Origin: Bacteroidota bacterium
Lineage (GTDB): Bacteria > Bacteroidota > Bacteroidia > Chitinophagales > Chitinophagaceae
NCBI GenBank assembly: GCA_029558715.1
Contig: JAKQEA010000072.1
Coordinates: 1-64,000 of the forward strand
Reading direction: 5' to 3'
Length of the DNA stretch: 64,000 nt
Below are positions 6,500 to 15,732 of this stretch, piece after piece (position 1 is the first letter of the stretch; each line of letters starts with the position of its first letter). The translations under genes and the position numbers were made by a program. The notes beneath the pieces are model-generated. The model was not told where the DNA came from, made no database searches, and worked only from the letters and a program-made list of their open reading frames with translations.

Positions 6500-9400
6500 C
6501 TACCTGATTATATCTACATAACCGGTAACTTTCGACCGGCCATTCTTCGGATCAATCACATAATAATAAGTTCCCACAGGAACATCCTTACCATTTACCT
6601 TACCATCCCATGCCGTAGTATAACCTACAGAACGGAACACTAATTGTCCATACCGGTTGACAACATCTATAGTACAACCCGGATAGCTTTCCAGGTATGG
6701 TATCACCCATCTGTCATGCACTCCATCTCCATTCGGACTGAAAATATTCGGAATGATCGGGGCTTTCAGCACTTTTACAAACACATTATCACTGGCCGTA
6801 CAGCCTTGCGGTGTTGTAACGGTTAGTGTATAAGTTATATCATCGGTTGGAGAAGCAACCGGGAAAGAACTGGTTGGATCGTTCAGTCCTGTTGGCGGTG
6901 TCCATAAATATATCAGTGGAACACCTACATTCAATGCAGGGGTAAGAGTAACCTGGCCGCCTTCGAGTACAAACTTATCCGGGCCCGCATTTATTGCCGG
7001 TGCCGTAAAAATATCAAGGGTCTGTTCTTTATAGTTTGTACAGCCATTCGTTCCGGTATATGTATACCTGATATTGTATTGCCCCGCACCGATTGACGGG
7101 CTGAACAGACCCGTTGATGTTACACCAGTACCACTAAATACTCCTGCACCGGGAAGGCCATTTAGTAATTGTGCCTGTGTAATCTGGAATGTTGGCTTGT
7201 CTGTACAGGCAAAAGGTATCGGGTTGAATACAAGTGTCGGTGTGGCCAGCACTGTTATTGTCTGTATACTGGTGTTTACGCAGTTGATGCCGGAATAAGC
7301 CACATACCTTACCTGGAAGGTCCTTGTAAAGGGTGACCCGAATTCAGGATAAGTATGTGTATATGTTTCTCCGGGTAGTGGTGTATCATCCGTTGTTTTG
7401 ATGGTAGGATTATTCAGGTAATCCCAGAATATTTCCACTTTAACCACACTACCAAAATCAACTGTTGAAGCATCAGTAATAGTTACCGGCTGATTGCTGC
7501 ACAAAGAAGCGGGGTTTTGTACAGTAAACCCGGCAACAGGAATTGAACCATTAACAGTAAAGGTTTGCTGTACGGTGTCTTTACATCCATTATTGCTTGT
7601 AACGATCAATTGTGCCGTATAAGGTCCTACTACAGTATACCTGTGTGTTGGATTTTGTAATGTGGATGTGTTCGGGTTTCCTGCATTTGCATTCGGATCT
7701 CCGAAATTCCATTCCCATGCTACTATTGTTCCGCCTGCTACGGTACTGGTGTCGGTAAATGGTGCCATTGGGTCAGTTAAACAAACCTCAGGTGAAATGA
7801 AACCTGCTTTGGGTCTTGCATTGATAGTAACCTGGCTGGTATGAACAGCACTAATACAACCTTTATCTGTTGTAACCGTAAGAGTAACCGTATACGTTCC
7901 GGCAGCAGCAAATGTATGTGCCGGGTTCTGCAAAGTTGATGTGTTGGCAGCGCCACTACCTGGATCTCCAAAATTCCATTGCCAGTTAGTAAGAGCACCG
8001 GCATTGGCTACAGAGGCATCGGTAAAGCTGATTGTTCTTGTCTCACAACTTGGAACAGTGAAACTAAAGTCACTTGTTGGTAATGGATTTACTATCACAG
8101 TAGCTGAACCAGTCTGTACCTGGCTACAGGCTGTTCCGCTTCCTTCCAGTACACTCACCAGTGAATAGGTGAAAGTGCCGGCAGTTGTAGTAGGTACAGG
8201 CAAGGTAACAGAATTACCCGTCGTAGTTGTTATTGTTTGGTTCGGTCCGCCATTGATAGTGTAGGTAAATGTATATGGTGCAGTACCTGTATTTCCGGTA
8301 AATGTAATATTGGGAGAAGCAGTATTTAAGCAAACTTCTGCATCACCACTAATGGTGGCTGTTGGCAATGCATTCACTGTAACAACTACCGAACCTGTTT
8401 GTGCCTGGCTGCAAAGATTGGTACTTCCTTCCTGCACACTAAGAAGATTATAAGTGAACGTACCAGCAGTTGCAGTCGAAACGGGTACAGTTACAGAGTT
8501 ACCAACAGTAGTGGTAACAACCTGGTTAGGTCCGCCATTGATATTATATGTAAATGTATAAGGAGCTGTGCCTGTTGATCCGGTAAAAGTTATGTTGGGA
8601 GATGCTGAATTCAAACATACGGTAGTATTACCCGCAATAGTAGCTACGGGTAGTGCATTCACCGTCACTGCTACTGATCCGGTTTGTGATTGAATACAAC
8701 CAGTCGGGCTTCCTTCTTTTACATTTACCAGGCTATAGGTAAACGTACCTGTTACATTGGTTGGAACCGGTACTGTTACAGAATTACCAGCAGTAGTTGT
8801 AACAACCTGAGCAGGTCCGCCATTGATTGTATAAGTAAATGTATAAGGAGCCGTGCCATTTGAGCCGGTAAATGTAATATCAGGTGCTGCTGCATTCAAA
8901 CATACAGTCGCATTACCAGTGATAGTAGCTGTTGGTAATGGCTTTACCACTACTGTACGGGTAGCAAAATTATTTACCGTTTGGCATCCGGCAGCCGATG
9001 TCACATTAAGTGTAACTGTGTAAGTACCGGCAGCTGTATAAATATGTGTTGGGTTCTGCGTAGTTACAACAGGAGAACCATCTCCAAAGTTCCAGCTCCA
9101 TCCGGTAACTGTGCTGCCCGGAGCAGTGCTTACATCAGAAAATCCAATAAGACTTCCTACACAAACCTCCGGTAATGAGTTGAACGCAGCCTGCGGCTCT
9201 GCATATACAGTATTCAGGACCTGGTTTTTTGTATCAATACAACCATTATTGGAGATAACTGTCAGGCTTACATTAAACGGACCCGGAGCTGCATAGTTAT
9301 GCAGCGGATTTTGTACTGCTGAAGTTCCTGCATCACCAAAATCCCATGCCCAGCCTGTGATAGTATTACCACCACCAACTGTTGACAGGTCATTAAACTG

Positions 9401-11698
9401 CGCCGCCCCTGATGGCAAGCAGGCAACTGGTAAGTTAAAATCTGCCACCGGGTTGGGATGAATCGTTACGGGGAAACTGAACAAAATACTTTGGCAACCT
9501 GAGGAAGTAACAACACTCAAGGTTGCATTATATGTCCCCGCAGCAGTATATACGTGAGTTTCATTTGTGCTGCTATTTCTGATAACTACGGGTGAACCAT
9601 CACCAAAATCCCATGTCCATTGGGTAATTGCTCCTCCGCCTGTTACAGAAGATTGATCAGTAAATGTGATAACCTTTCCAACACAGAAAGGAGCAGCCGC
9701 AGTAAATAATGCTACAGGTGGATCGTTAATATTAACTACATGAGTAGTAGTATCTGCAATACAACCAATATCAGTTATCAATGAATACTTAACATTATAA
9801 GCACCCGGTGCAGCGTAGCTATGTGTGGGGTTATTAGCTGCGGAAGTATTGGCATCGCCAAAATTCCAGTGACGGCTTATGACAGCTCTTCCATCTGTAT
9901 TTGAGTTATCAGTAAAATTTACCGGGCTGTTTATACAGCCGTTCGTTGTAAAATTAAAGTCAGCTATTGGAGGATTGAATACCTGTACATCAAAATCAAT
10001 CTCCTGTGTACCACCACATCCATCTGGAGTTGGGTTTGTTGCCACTACCCGTATCGGATAGGTTCCTGTTGCTGTTATAACATAAGGAGTTGGTAATTGA
10101 TAAATATATAAAGTTTTACCATTGACAATCGTTGTGGATGTAGGGATCGGTGCAGGAATAGTGACATCAACAATTCCCATGGCATTTAAAGCAGGCCCGA
10201 ATATCCATTGTATGGAAGTGGGTTGATAAGGGAAAGTCATCGACAAATTAAACGGTGTGCCGCGACAGGTGGCTGGAAAATTAACAGTAGCCTGCTGATT
10301 TTGTACTGATATGTACTGGTAAATATCTTTAATATTTGTACCCGCATTATACCCATATGATTCTGCATTACCATACCCATAAGCGATTGCATTAAAGCCC
10401 GAGTCTGACTGAATAGTATGCTGACCTGCAGAAACAGATTGCACTAAATAGGAGAATCCCGGTTCCTGTGGATGTGGAATAAACAAACCCGGAGCAACGG
10501 GAGCACCATCTAATCTAAAAGAACTTATTGCTGTGCCGGTATTGGGAATTATAATATTAAAGTAATGCTGTAGAATATTAAAGTTGCCTGTTGCATTCCA
10601 TAACACCTTACTAATGTTTTGCTCAACAGGGCTAAGATAAATGACCTCAGGGTCACCGGGCTGGCCACCATTTCCGCAAGCACCCTGGGAAGTCAGGTAT
10701 TGAGCTACCATAATTGGTTTATCTGCTTCAATTCGTTTTGGCGTAGTTGACGCAGGTAGTTCATAATAAAAGCCTCCCTGGAGCGGTACACCTACCGGTC
10801 CTCCATTGAGTGTAACGACAGTTGCCGGATCGGAAACGCATATCCTGTAAATATTATTAGACTGATTGCCTCCCGTAGATACTGTAAGAAATTTCTTCCC
10901 CCACGCTGATTTCGGGAAGGCTTGTACCATATAGTTATCTGAAGAAGAAGAATTTCCATTACAGGTAATGCTTATCCTGCCACTTCCGGAAAACACTCCT
11001 ATCCTTTTACAACCCGCCCCGGTATTAATACTTTGAATCTTTGAACCAGTCAGATCTACACCCGAATTTCCGGAATATTGTCCCAATATATTATATATCT
11101 CTCCCTGCTGAAGATTTACCAAAAATGGAACACCAGCAGGATGGTTAATTGTTGCAGCGCTTGGGGTAATTTCTACGGTTGTAGTTCCTGTATCTGCAGC
11201 CACAACATAAAACCAGCAATTAGAATTAGCAGTATTAGAAATATTCGTGTAATTGACAGAATAATACTCCTTCCCCAAGGTCGTTGTCGGGAATAGAATT
11301 GAAGCGCCTGATACACTTGCGTTATAAATATGAGCATAAGCTACTATCGGCTTATCACTTGTAATATGTATTCCTTTTTTCTCTGGTGCTGTTGATTCAA
11401 CTCTAAGCCTTGCATCCTGAACACCTGTTTTTGGAATAGGTGCCGAGGTCAGGACTGTATTAGCAGCTACAAAATAGTTTTGAGTATACCCCAGACCGGG
11501 AATCGACACCGTGACATTTGAGTTCTGATCTGCAGCAAAGTATAAAACCATTTCCTGGGCGTTGTTACCATTCATGATCTGGTGATAACCATAACCCACC
11601 CAGAAATCCTTGCCTTTATTAGAAAAGTCTTGCGTATAGGAAATCCCGCCAGTAAAAATGGCAAGTAAAAGGGTACTTAGAAAGTGTAGTTTTCTCAT
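6500..11698 (-). CDS. Giant secreted PKD-repeat protein with IgGFc-binding-like N-terminus and gliding-motility C-terminal domain
   Basis: The protein has 1732 residues: a signal peptide (about 1-22), an IgGFc-binding-type region (about 25-470, opening FSNKGKDFWVGYG), then at least four PKD domains (W-x-FGD cores such as WNFGD, WDFGDGSP, WAWDFGDAG). Next come three near-identical 95-residue modules (about 920-1204), further PKD domains, and a C-terminal domain (about 1648-1732) starting IIPNIFSPNGDGVHDRW. That last domain is the CHU_C/gliding motility-associated signal used by the type IX secretion system (type B), so the product is exported and surface-attached or released. PKD arrays usually serve adhesion. 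Co-transcribed with its PorP/SprF helper downstream. Confidence 0.93.
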   Translation of the reverse strand: MRKLHFLSTLLLAIFTGGISYTQDFSNKGKDFWVGYGYHQIMNGNNAQEMVLYFAADQNSNVTVSIPGLGYTQNYFVAANTVLTSAPIPKTGVQDARLRVESTAPEKKGIHITSDKPIVAYAHIYNASVSGASILFPTTTLGKEYYSVNYTNISNTANSNCWFYVVAADTGTTTVEITPSAATINHPAGVPFLVNLQQGEIYNILGQYSGNSGVDLTGSKIQSINTGAGCKRIGVFSGSGRISITCNGNSSSSDNYMVQAFPKSAWGKKFLTVSTGGNQSNNIYRICVSDPATVVTLNGGPVGVPLQGGFYYELPASTTPKRIEADKPIMVAQYLTSQGACGNGGQPGDPEVIYLSPVEQNISKVLWNATGNFNILQHYFNIIIPNTGTAISSFRLDGAPVAPGLFIPHPQEPGFSYLVQSVSAGQHTIQSDSGFNAIAYGYGNAESYGYNAGTNIKDIYQYISVQNQQATVNFPATCRGTPFNLSMTFPYQPTSIQWIFGPALNAMGIVDVTIPAPIPTSTTIVNGKTLYIYQLPTPYVITATGTYPIRVVATNPTPDGCGGTQEIDFDVQVFNPPIADFNFTTNGCINSPVNFTDNSNTDGRAVISRHWNFGDANTSAANNPTHSYAAPGAYNVKYSLITDIGCIADTTTHVVNINDPPVALFTAAAPFCVGKVITFTDQSSVTGGGAITQWTWDFGDGSPVVIRNSSTNETHVYTAAGTYNATLSVVTSSGCQSILFSFPVTIHPNPVADFNLPVACLPSGAAQFNDLSTVGGGNTITGWAWDFGDAGTSAVQNPLHNYAAPGPFNVSLTVISNNGCIDTKNQVLNTVYAEPQAAFNSLPEVCVGSLIGFSDVSTAPGSTVTGWSWNFGDGSPVVTTQNPTHIYTAAGTYTVTLNVTSAAGCQTVNNFATRTVVVKPLPTATITGNATVCLNAAAPDITFTGSNGTAPYTFTYTINGGPAQVVTTTAGNSVTVPVPTNVTGTFTYSLVNVKEGSPTGCIQSQTGSVAVTVNALPVATIAGNTTVCLNSASPNITFTGSTGTAPYTFTYNINGGPNQVVTTTVGNSVTVPVSTATAGTFTYNLLSVQEGSTNLCSQAQTGSVVVTVNALPTATISGDAEVCLNTASPNITFTGNTGTAPYTFTYTINGGPNQTITTTTGNSVTLPVPTTTAGTFTYSLVSVLEGSGTACSQVQTGSATVIVNPLPTSDFSFTVPSCETRTISFTDASVANAGALTNWQWNFGDPGSGAANTSTLQNPAHTFAAAGTYTVTLTVTTDKGCISAVHTSQVTINARPKAGFISPEVCLTDPMAPFTDTSTVAGGTIVAWEWNFGDPNANAGNPNTSTLQNPTHRYTVVGPYTAQLIVTSNNGCKDTVQQTFTVNGSIPVAGFTVQNPASLCSNQPVTITDASTVDFGSVVKVEIFWDYLNNPTIKTTDDTPLPGETYTHTYPEFGSPFTRTFQVRYVAYSGINCVNTSIQTITVLATPTLVFNPIPFACTDKPTFQITQAQLLNGLPGAGVFSGTGVTSTGLFSPSIGAGQYNIRYTYTGTNGCTNYKEQTLDIFTAPAINAGPDKFVLEGGQVTLTPALNVGVPLIYLWTPPTGLNDPTSSFPVASPTDDITYTLTVTTPQGCTASDNVFVKVLKAPIIPNIFSPNGDGVHDRWVIPYLESYPGCTIDVVNRYGQLVFRSVGYTTAWDGKVNGKDVPVGTYYYVIDPKNGRSKVTGYVDIIR
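8086..8940 (-). repeat. Three exact-length 285-bp tandem coding repeats inside the PKD protein
   Basis: Equivalent landmarks recur at 8086, 8371, 8656 and the boundary 8941, giving a period of exactly 285 bp (95 codons) three times. Each module contains TVCLN or EVCLN, an F-TG-GTAPYTFTYxINGGP core, NSVTVPV or NSVTLPV, and an EGS...GSV/GSA end. The modules differ by scattered substitutions but no length changes. They are unlike the neighbouring PKD domains and resemble the short secreted-adhesin repeats of other type IX clients. Confidence 0.9.
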
Positions 11699-12421
11699 TT
11701 AGTCCAAAGTCCGAGGTGAAGAAAGCGACGCTAATTTAATACAAAGAATTCTTAAAAAGAAGCATTTCAGGCAGATAGGAAAAATAAAAACAGTAAATCC
11801 CGAAACTCGTAGTTGTACGATTATGAATGACTTATGAGAATTTTTTTGCACCTGTTTTGTAATACAACCTCCCTTAGTTGGCTATCAAAAGCATCTCAAT
11901 TTTGCTTAAATTTTTAATCTCGGTGTGATCATATTCATAAAATAATATATTAATCAATTTTATATAAAACAAATACAGAAATAATTGCCATAAATAATTT
12001 ATTATCTGAAATTTAGGATGTAAATATTAAGGTTACTAATATTTAAAAAATATATCGATTCCAACCTATAATTATGATATTTTAATACACTATTAAATTT
12101 TATTTATTTATATTTATAAATTGATTATTAATATTTTATCATTTTTTAATAAGCTAACCTGTTTAGCTAAAAAATAACCTGCCTATTTTTGGTAAATACT
12201 AATTAAAATAGCTTAAAACAAAATTCTTAATAGGATGCCTATTTCTTAACCCAGCGTCTGAATACTTATAAAGCACAGTCCCCTGTCCTGCCGGCAAATA
12301 TTGAAAGGGAATAAAGCCACAGACACCCCAAAGAAAGCAGTAGAATTTTATCCCCACCAGGTGAACTCTTTAACCCTACCTAAACAAGCTTTCTGCTATT
12401 TTGCAGTTTCATATTTCTAAA
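11699..12421. other. Very AT-rich intergenic region upstream of the PKD operon
   Basis: No gene is supported in these 723 bases. The centre (about 11,880-12,240) is extremely AT-rich with many short A/T runs and frequent stops in all frames. It separates the divergently transcribed PKD/PorP operon (minus) from a lipoprotein gene (plus), so both promoters must lie here. No clear TAnnTTTG match is found for the minus operon. A TATTTTG close to 12398-12404 could serve the plus gene. Confidence 0.5.
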
Positions 12422-12886
12422 ATGAGAGCCTTCATCAATCAGTCAGTTCTTTTTGCAGTAATCGGCATCAGCCTTCTTGCCTGTAAGCAGATCAGGGAAC
12501 CAGATTTTAAGGGGATTGACAATCTGCGTACAACCCGCCTTGGTAGTTCCCAAACCACCCTCATGCTGGATATGCATTACTTTAATCCCAATTCAACAAA
12601 ACTGAATCTGAAGAAAGCCAATGGTTACGCCTGGCTTGATGGAAACCTGCTGGGAAAATTTACAGTGGATACTATGATCCGGATACCGGCCAATGCAGAT
12701 TTCCGGTTGCCTGTAACCCTGGAACTGGAAATGAAAAATGTGCTTAAAAATTCCATGTCAGCATTGCTGAAAAAAGAAGTAATACTGAAAATCGAGGGGA
12801 AGGCAAGATTGGGCAAGTCAGGTTTCTATATCAACTACCCTGTCAACTATGAGGGAAAGCAAAATATCAGCGAACTGCTGAAATAA
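12422..12886 (+). CDS. LEA type 2-like lipoprotein
   Basis: From ATG 12422 the 154-residue product starts MRAFINQSVLFAVIGISLLAC, a lipoprotein signal with cysteine at about 21. An upstream in-frame ATG at 12401 would add seven residues ahead of the signal and is less likely. The mature part has LGSSQTTLMLDMHYFNPN and DTMIRIPANADFRLPVTLELEM, the pattern of the LEA-2/water-stress fold (asparagine-proline turn and alternating strands). These bacterial proteins are of unknown cellular role. The family call is moderate. Confidence 0.7.
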   Translation: MRAFINQSVLFAVIGISLLACKQIREPDFKGIDNLRTTRLGSSQTTLMLDMHYFNPNSTKLNLKKANGYAWLDGNLLGKFTVDTMIRIPANADFRLPVTLELEMKNVLKNSMSALLKKEVILKIEGKARLGKSGFYINYPVNYEGKQNISELLK

Positions 12887-12909
12887 AAAACCCTCCGTTT
12901 ACCGGAGGG
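12885..12909 (-). terminator. Intrinsic terminator of the HMA-protein gene
   Basis: CCCTCCG (12891-12897) pairs with CGGAGGG (12903-12909) around a 5-base loop. Read on the minus strand the stem is followed by six T (complement of 12885-12890), so it terminates the gene ending at 12918. It overlaps the end of the convergent lipoprotein gene. Confidence 0.85.
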
Positions 12910-12917
12910 CAGAGTCT

Positions 12918-13310
12918 TTATTGCTGGGGCGGAACAGGCGGTGACGTTTTGGGTTTTGGATGTCCTCCTCCGTCCGAATTCTTTTTACATGATTTAGGCA
13001 ACCGGTTGTAGGCATCTTCAGCAGCAGGTACATCATCCGCATCATACCCGCAATTAGCGATTGCCGTCTTTATTTGCTCAATATCTGTCCTGTCAGTTAC
13101 ATATTTCACCCGGGTCTCTCCCTTTCTGTAGTTTACATTTATATCCAGTATACCATCATACCGCTTCAGGTAAGTCTCTATTCTTGTTTTACAGCTTTCG
13201 CAAAGTGCATTGGGTGTTTTAATGGTGGCTGTAAGCACTGGCTTGGTTTGCGCCTGGCTTGCAACAGCGAGTCCCAGCATTGCAAAAAAGGTAAACAGCA
13301 ATTTTTTCAT
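12918..13310 (-). CDS. Secreted heavy-metal-associated (HMA) domain protein
   Basis: The 130-residue product has a signal peptide (MKKLLFTFFAMLGLAVASQA) and a ferredoxin-like HMA domain (about 24-95) with the metal-binding CxxC as CESC near residue 39. The strand DINVNYRKGETRVKY and the helix IEQIKTAIANCGYDADDVPA follow. The tail is glycine/proline/lysine rich with one more cysteine (LPKSCKK). HMA domains carry copper or similar soft metals; a periplasmic carrier is the likely role. No metal ATPase is adjacent. It stands alone with its own terminator. Confidence 0.82.
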   Translation of the reverse strand: MKKLLFTFFAMLGLAVASQAQTKPVLTATIKTPNALCESCKTRIETYLKRYDGILDINVNYRKGETRVKYVTDRTDIEQIKTAIANCGYDADDVPAAEDAYNRLPKSCKKNSDGGGHPKPKTSPPVPPQQ

Positions 13311-13453
13311 GTGTTAGTTTTATTTTAAAAATTTATCACATGTTATTCGCCATAAAAATTAACATCGCCTGTTGGTATAAGTTGCTCGTTAATTTTTCAT
13401 GGCTCATTTCATACGAATATCTTTATATGGCTGACTATTTCAGACAATTAAAT

Positions 13454-14089
13454 TTACAACGTCCTTTTCCATCCTGACGGATCATCCCTCCATTTTAACA
13501 AAACTTGCTGTTGAGCCTCTGATACGATACCTTTTTGCACGGCCAGGTCAAGTAATGTTGGATAATCAGTAAGTGAATAGTATACCAATGATGCTTGTGA
13601 AAAGGCTTCCGTTGCAACAGGGAAACCATAAGTAAAGATGGACACCATACCAATTACGTTTAGTCCCTGTTCCTTCAGTACATCGACCACCTGCAGGCTG
13701 CTTTTTCCGGTGGATACAAGGTCTTCAATCACCACTACTTTCTGTCCTTTTTCGTAAAACCCTTCAATCTGGTTTCCCAGCCCATGCTCTTTGGGCTTTG
13801 GCCTGACATAGATGTAAGGCAATTTCAGCTGATCAGCTGCCATAGCCCCCCATGCAATGCCGGCTGTGGCCACCCCGGCCAGCAGTTCCGCTTCCGGAAA
13901 TTTCTCAAAAACTACATTGCACATTTCAGATTTAATATAGTCCCTGGTGAAGGGGAATGATAACACTTTCCTGTTATCACAATATATCGGGCTCTTCCAG
14001 CCACTGGCCCAGGTAAATGGTTGTTCGGGATTTAGCCTAACTGCATTAACTTGAAGCAGTTTTTCAGCCACTACTTTTGCATCAGTCAT
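13454..14089 (-). CDS. pyrE: Orotate phosphoribosyltransferase
   Basis: The enzyme converts orotate and PRPP to OMP in pyrimidine synthesis. The 211-residue product contains the PRPP loop VVVIEDLVSTGKSS near residue 120, the early FTWASGWKSPIYCDNR segment, and GVATAGIAWGAMAAD and YVRPKPKEHGLGN typical of PyrE. The start at 14089 (MTDAKVVAEKLLQ) matches family N-termini; an ATG nine codons upstream would overlap the divergent promoter. It is divergent from a Nudix gene with only 35 bases between starts. Two more pyrimidine genes (pyrB, pyrR) lie nearby on the same strand. Confidence 0.95.
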   Translation of the reverse strand: MTDAKVVAEKLLQVNAVRLNPEQPFTWASGWKSPIYCDNRKVLSFPFTRDYIKSEMCNVVFEKFPEAELLAGVATAGIAWGAMAADQLKLPYIYVRPKPKEHGLGNQIEGFYEKGQKVVVIEDLVSTGKSSLQVVDVLKEQGLNVIGMVSIFTYGFPVATEAFSQASLVYYSLTDYPTLLDLAVQKGIVSEAQQQVLLKWRDDPSGWKRTL

Positions 14090-14124
14090 GCCGTAAAGGT
14101 ACAAGCTGCAAGGCACAAGGCACT

Positions 14125-14748
14125 ATGTATATAAAAATTTACTTCGGCAATAAACCTCTTTTTCTTTGTGATGAAGTGGATGAAACTATTCAGCCATATA
14201 TTCATCATGATGATGTTATGTTCATTGATGAGCTGAATACACATACCATAAAAACGATGATACATGAAATGCAACTGGAAAAAGTACATGCCGGGGTCTT
14301 TTTCCACCCGGACCTCGAAGAATTAAAAAAGGCCTTCTATAAAAAGTTTACCCTTATTACGGCTGCAGGCGGAGTAGTTGAAAATGAAAAGAAAGAGGTA
14401 CTGCTGATTTTCCGCAGGGGTAAATGGGATTTACCAAAAGGAAAACTGGATAAAGGTGAAAAGCTGGAAGACTGTGCGGTAAGAGAAGTAGAAGAAGAAA
14501 CCGGTTTACAAAAAGTAAAACTGCATGCTCCGCTATCTGTAACATATCACACCTATCATGAAGGAACAAAATTCATTTTAAAAGAATCTCACTGGTATAC
14601 CATGAAGGTTGCTGGTGACCAGCAATTGATTCCGCAGGTGGAAGAAGATATTCATGAGATCAGGTGGGTGAAACCGAAAGACCTGGTAAAATATATTCCT
14701 GACTGTTTCCCGTCTGTAGCTGATGTGCTGGAAAAATTTACCGGTTAA
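14125..14748 (+). CDS. Nudix hydrolase with extra N-terminal domain
   Basis: The 207-residue product begins MYIKIYFGNKPLFLC. The first about 75 residues form a separate domain of unknown role, followed by a Nudix domain whose box reads G-KLDKG-E, seven residues, then REVEEETGL (about 112-134), matching Gx5Ex7REUxEExGU fully. Such enzymes hydrolyse nucleoside diphosphates linked to other moieties; the substrate cannot be told from sequence. The start is placed after the pyrE start, since the longer frame would overlap pyrE's N-terminus. It converges tightly on the next gene (3 bases between stops). Confidence 0.88.
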   Translation: MYIKIYFGNKPLFLCDEVDETIQPYIHHDDVMFIDELNTHTIKTMIHEMQLEKVHAGVFFHPDLEELKKAFYKKFTLITAAGGVVENEKKEVLLIFRRGKWDLPKGKLDKGEKLEDCAVREVEEETGLQKVKLHAPLSVTYHTYHEGTKFILKESHWYTMKVAGDQQLIPQVEEDIHEIRWVKPKDLVKYIPDCFPSVADVLEKFTG

Positions 14749-14751
14749 CTA

Positions 14752-15183
14752 TCAATCTTTCCTTGCTATTACGGCAACAGTAAGGCGGCTCACACAAACT
14801 AATTTTTCCTTTTCATCATAGATTTTAATATCCCAGACATGTGTGCTGGCACCGATATGCAGGGGATAAGCAATACCTGTGACGAATCCTTCCCGGGCAC
14901 TACGAATATGATTGGCATTTATTTCCAATCCTACACAGTAGAATTTACCATGATCAACGACCATAGCCGAGGCCACACTTCCTATAGTTTCTGCCAATGC
15001 ACAGGATGCGCCACCATGCAGCAAACCGTAAGGCTGTCTTGTACGGTGATCAACAGGCATTCTGGCCTTCAGAAAGTTATCTCCCAGTTCAGTCCATTCA
15101 ATTCCCAGGTATTCACCCATTGTTTCTTTACCAAGCTGGCCAAAATGCGCAAGGCTAAGATCTTTATGAAACCAGATACTCAT
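14752..15183 (-). CDS. Hotdog-fold thioesterase (YdiI/PaaI-like)
   Basis: The 143-residue product has the family's length and the central helix motif YGLLHGGASCALAETIGSVAS near residues 52-72, where the glutamate is the catalytic base. The pattern VGLEINANHIRSAREGFVTG then follows as in the acyl-CoA/DHNA-CoA thioesterases. It is expected to hydrolyse an aromatic or short acyl-CoA in the cytoplasm. It follows coaD by three bases, so the two are probably co-transcribed; an indirect link through CoA metabolism is conceivable but not shown. Confidence 0.88.
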   Translation of the reverse strand: MSIWFHKDLSLAHFGQLGKETMGEYLGIEWTELGDNFLKARMPVDHRTRQPYGLLHGGASCALAETIGSVASAMVVDHGKFYCVGLEINANHIRSAREGFVTGIAYPLHIGASTHVWDIKIYDEKEKLVCVSRLTVAVIARKD

Positions 15184-15186
15184 AAT

Positions 15187-15657
15187 TTATTTTGATAAGG
15201 AGTTAGAAACCACTTCCGGTAAAAAAGGTGCTGCATTACCACCGTTGCGGATAATATCACGAACAATGGTGGAAGCCACTGAGGTATACTTAGGCTCTCC
15301 GGTAAGAAATATGGTCTCTATTGTTTTATCCAGCGTGCGGTTAGCATCTGCAATCGTTTTTTCATATTCAAAATCACTTACGTATCGTATGCCGCGGAGA
15401 ATGAAATTAGCTCCTATCTTTTGACAATAATTGATGGTCAGTCCTTCATACACTGCTCCTTCCACTCGTTCTTCGTCCTTGTATATCTCCCTGATCCATT
15501 CAAGCCGTTGCTCAGGAGTGAACATCGGCGCCTTGGCTGCATTTAAACCAATACCTACGATGATCTTATCAAACAAAGGCAATGCCCGGTTAATGATATC
15601 AACATGCCCGAGAGTAAGAGGATCAAACGTACCGGGGAAAAGACATATTCTGGACAT
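15187..15657 (-). CDS. coaD: Phosphopantetheine adenylyltransferase
   Basis: The enzyme adenylates 4'-phosphopantetheine to dephospho-CoA. The 156-residue product has the nucleotidyltransferase signature FPGTFDPLTLGHVDII at the N-terminus (T/HxGH type). Further on it has RGIRYVSDFEYEKTIADANR near residue 90 and the ATP-binding TSVASTIVRDI near residue 127, as in bacterial CoaD. It has typical length and no missing residues, and is followed closely by the thioesterase gene. Confidence 0.96.
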   Translation of the reverse strand: MSRICLFPGTFDPLTLGHVDIINRALPLFDKIIVGIGLNAAKAPMFTPEQRLEWIREIYKDEERVEGAVYEGLTINYCQKIGANFILRGIRYVSDFEYEKTIADANRTLDKTIETIFLTGEPKYTSVASTIVRDIIRNGGNAAPFLPEVVSNSLSK

Positions 15658-15732
15658 AAAATAATGTTAGATGTTCAATGTACGATCAAAATATTGCAGA
15701 CCGGTGCACATCATACACCCGACATCGTACAT

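Noticed and set aside
8086-8940. CRISPR-like array from regularly spaced repeats
   Set aside because: The period is 285 bp, the repeats are coding and in frame, and there are no short repeats with unique spacers.
7074-10061. Several plus-strand frames within the PKD gene
   Set aside because: They are antisense shadows created by the threonine/valine-rich repeats of the real minus-strand gene.
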